From: Mycoplasmataceae bacterium
Lineage (GTDB): Bacteria; Bacillota_I; Bacilli_A; Mycoplasmatales; Mycoplasmoidaceae
DNA length: 46,689 bases
Reading direction: 5' to 3'
Assembly: GCA_031284865.1 (NCBI GenBank)
Contig: JAITXG010000008.1
Coordinates: forward strand, 1-46,689
Of the stretch, positions 46,180 through 46,689 are shown one piece after another. The notes under the pieces are model-generated. The model was not told where the DNA came from and did no database searches. It was given only the letters and a program-made list of their open reading frames with translations. The position numbers and the translations under genes are program-made. Numbering within the stretch: the first letter of the stretch is position 1; each line of letters opens with the position of its first letter.

Positions 46180-46689
46180 TTATTCCAAATCAATTCGTAA
46201 CAAGCGGTTTAGTTCCACGGCGTATTCCATCGGTAACTCTTCCACGAAAGGTTCAACGAATCCTAAGACTAGTAAATGTCGAGCCTGTGCTTTATTAATA
46301 TTTCTGGCATTAAGATAAAACATTTTTTCTTTATCCAAATCAGTAACTTTGGCTTCGTGTTTTAAGAACGATGATTTATTCTTAATAATTTCAGTGGGGA
46401 TAGTATCGCTCTTAGATAAACGGTCTAGGATCAATGTATCACAAGTAACTTCGGCATAACTATTCGTAGCACTTTTTTCAATTCGTACTACCCCACGATA
46501 TGTCGCATTACCACCAGAGTGAGCAATTGATTTAGAAATAATTTGTGAACGCGTGTTTTTACCAAGATGAATCATCTTCGCACCAGCATCTTGGATGACA
46601 TCTTTATGGGCAACAGCAATGGAAATGCAACGAGCATGAGCATAATCACCTTTTAAGATGGTAGCAGGATACTTCATATTGAGCTTGCT
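46180..46689 (-). CDS. sufB: Fe-S cluster assembly protein SufB, N-terminal part outside window
   Basis: C-terminal 169 residues of SufB, the scaffold of the SUF iron-sulfur assembly machinery. The frame enters from the window edge with SKLNMKYPATILKGDYA, then QDAGAKMIHLGKNTRSQI, GGNATYRGVV, and the C-terminal FVEELPMEYAVELNRLL, all close to SufB rather than SufD. The histidine in HEAKV (H of the SufB/SufD interface) is present. The rest, and any sufC, sufD, sufS or sufU, should lie beyond base 46689. Confidence 0.93.
   Translation of the reverse strand, partial: SKLNMKYPATILKGDYAHARCISIAVAHKDVIQDAGAKMIHLGKNTRSQIISKSIAHSGGNATYRGVVRIEKSATNSYAEVTCDTLILDRLSKSDTIPTEIIKNKSSFLKHEAKVTDLDKEKMFYLNARNINKAQARHLLVLGFVEPFVEELPMEYAVELNRLLRIDLE

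Overview
The window is a continuous stretch of a Mollicutes chromosome (mycoplasma-like). In-frame TGA codons fall at conserved tryptophans, for example Lgt GRWGN (TGA at 79-81) and ATP synthase subunit a FRLWGN (TGA at 18274-18276), so genetic code 4 is in use and many genes look broken if read with the standard code. The DNA is AT-rich. Several gene orders match mycoplasmas and other Firmicutes relatives: lgt-trxB-whiA, rpmE-prfA-prmC, dprA-topA, and a BMP-type ABC transporter. No rRNA, tRNA, insertion sequence or CRISPR array was seen. I cannot fix the genus. Superoxide reductase, SufB and carbamoyl-phosphate synthetase are unusual cargo for a host-associated mycoplasma and hint at an anaerobic or micro-oxic niche.

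Layout. 1-2596 (+): end of lgt, a divergent trxB, whiA. 2637-6031: two surface protein genes on the minus strand flank a plus-strand metallo-hydrolase; the second, a lipoprotein, has an A9 tract at its start that may switch it off. 6112-8408 (+): rpmE, prfA, prmC. 8405-9853 (-): PepD dipeptidase. 9970-18555 (+): a tight run of tsaC, rpiB, a BMP-type substrate-binding protein, its ABC ATPase and two permeases, upp, atpI and atpB, most of them overlapping. 18720-18968: a small coiled-coil gene splitting the ATP synthase cluster. 19108-24878 (+): atpE-F-H-A-G-D-C. 24987-27665 (+): an 892-residue surface protein. 27847-32125 (+): carA-carB. 32169-33074 (+): a glycosyltransferase.

33115-33809 (-): an OB-fold protein and a DivIVA/GpsB-like protein. 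33840-34733 (+): RNase HIII. 34746-42485 (-): lysS, a degenerate AsnA-like protein, a large PD-(D/E)XK plus DEDDy nuclease (DUF2779/UU173 type), a degenerate DprA-like protein, topA and trxA. 42562-42759 (+): rpmB. 42791-43657 (-): a DJ-1/PfpI protein and a ribosome hibernation factor. 43851-44243 (+): superoxide reductase. 44253-46689 (-): sufB (runs off the window), proS and a small membrane protein.

How they work together. Nucleoside import (BMP/ABC), base salvage (Upp) and pentose phosphate isomerisation (RpiB) form one unit joined to the F1Fo ATPase. TrxA, a thioredoxin reductase without a recognisable NADPH motif, superoxide reductase, DJ-1 and SufB form a scattered iron/thiol redox set. 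The most unusual unit is the lysS / AsnA-like / nuclease run, in which three genes are separated by 0 and 2 bases. Many genes have a -10 box 6-10 bases before the start codon and appear to make leaderless mRNAs.
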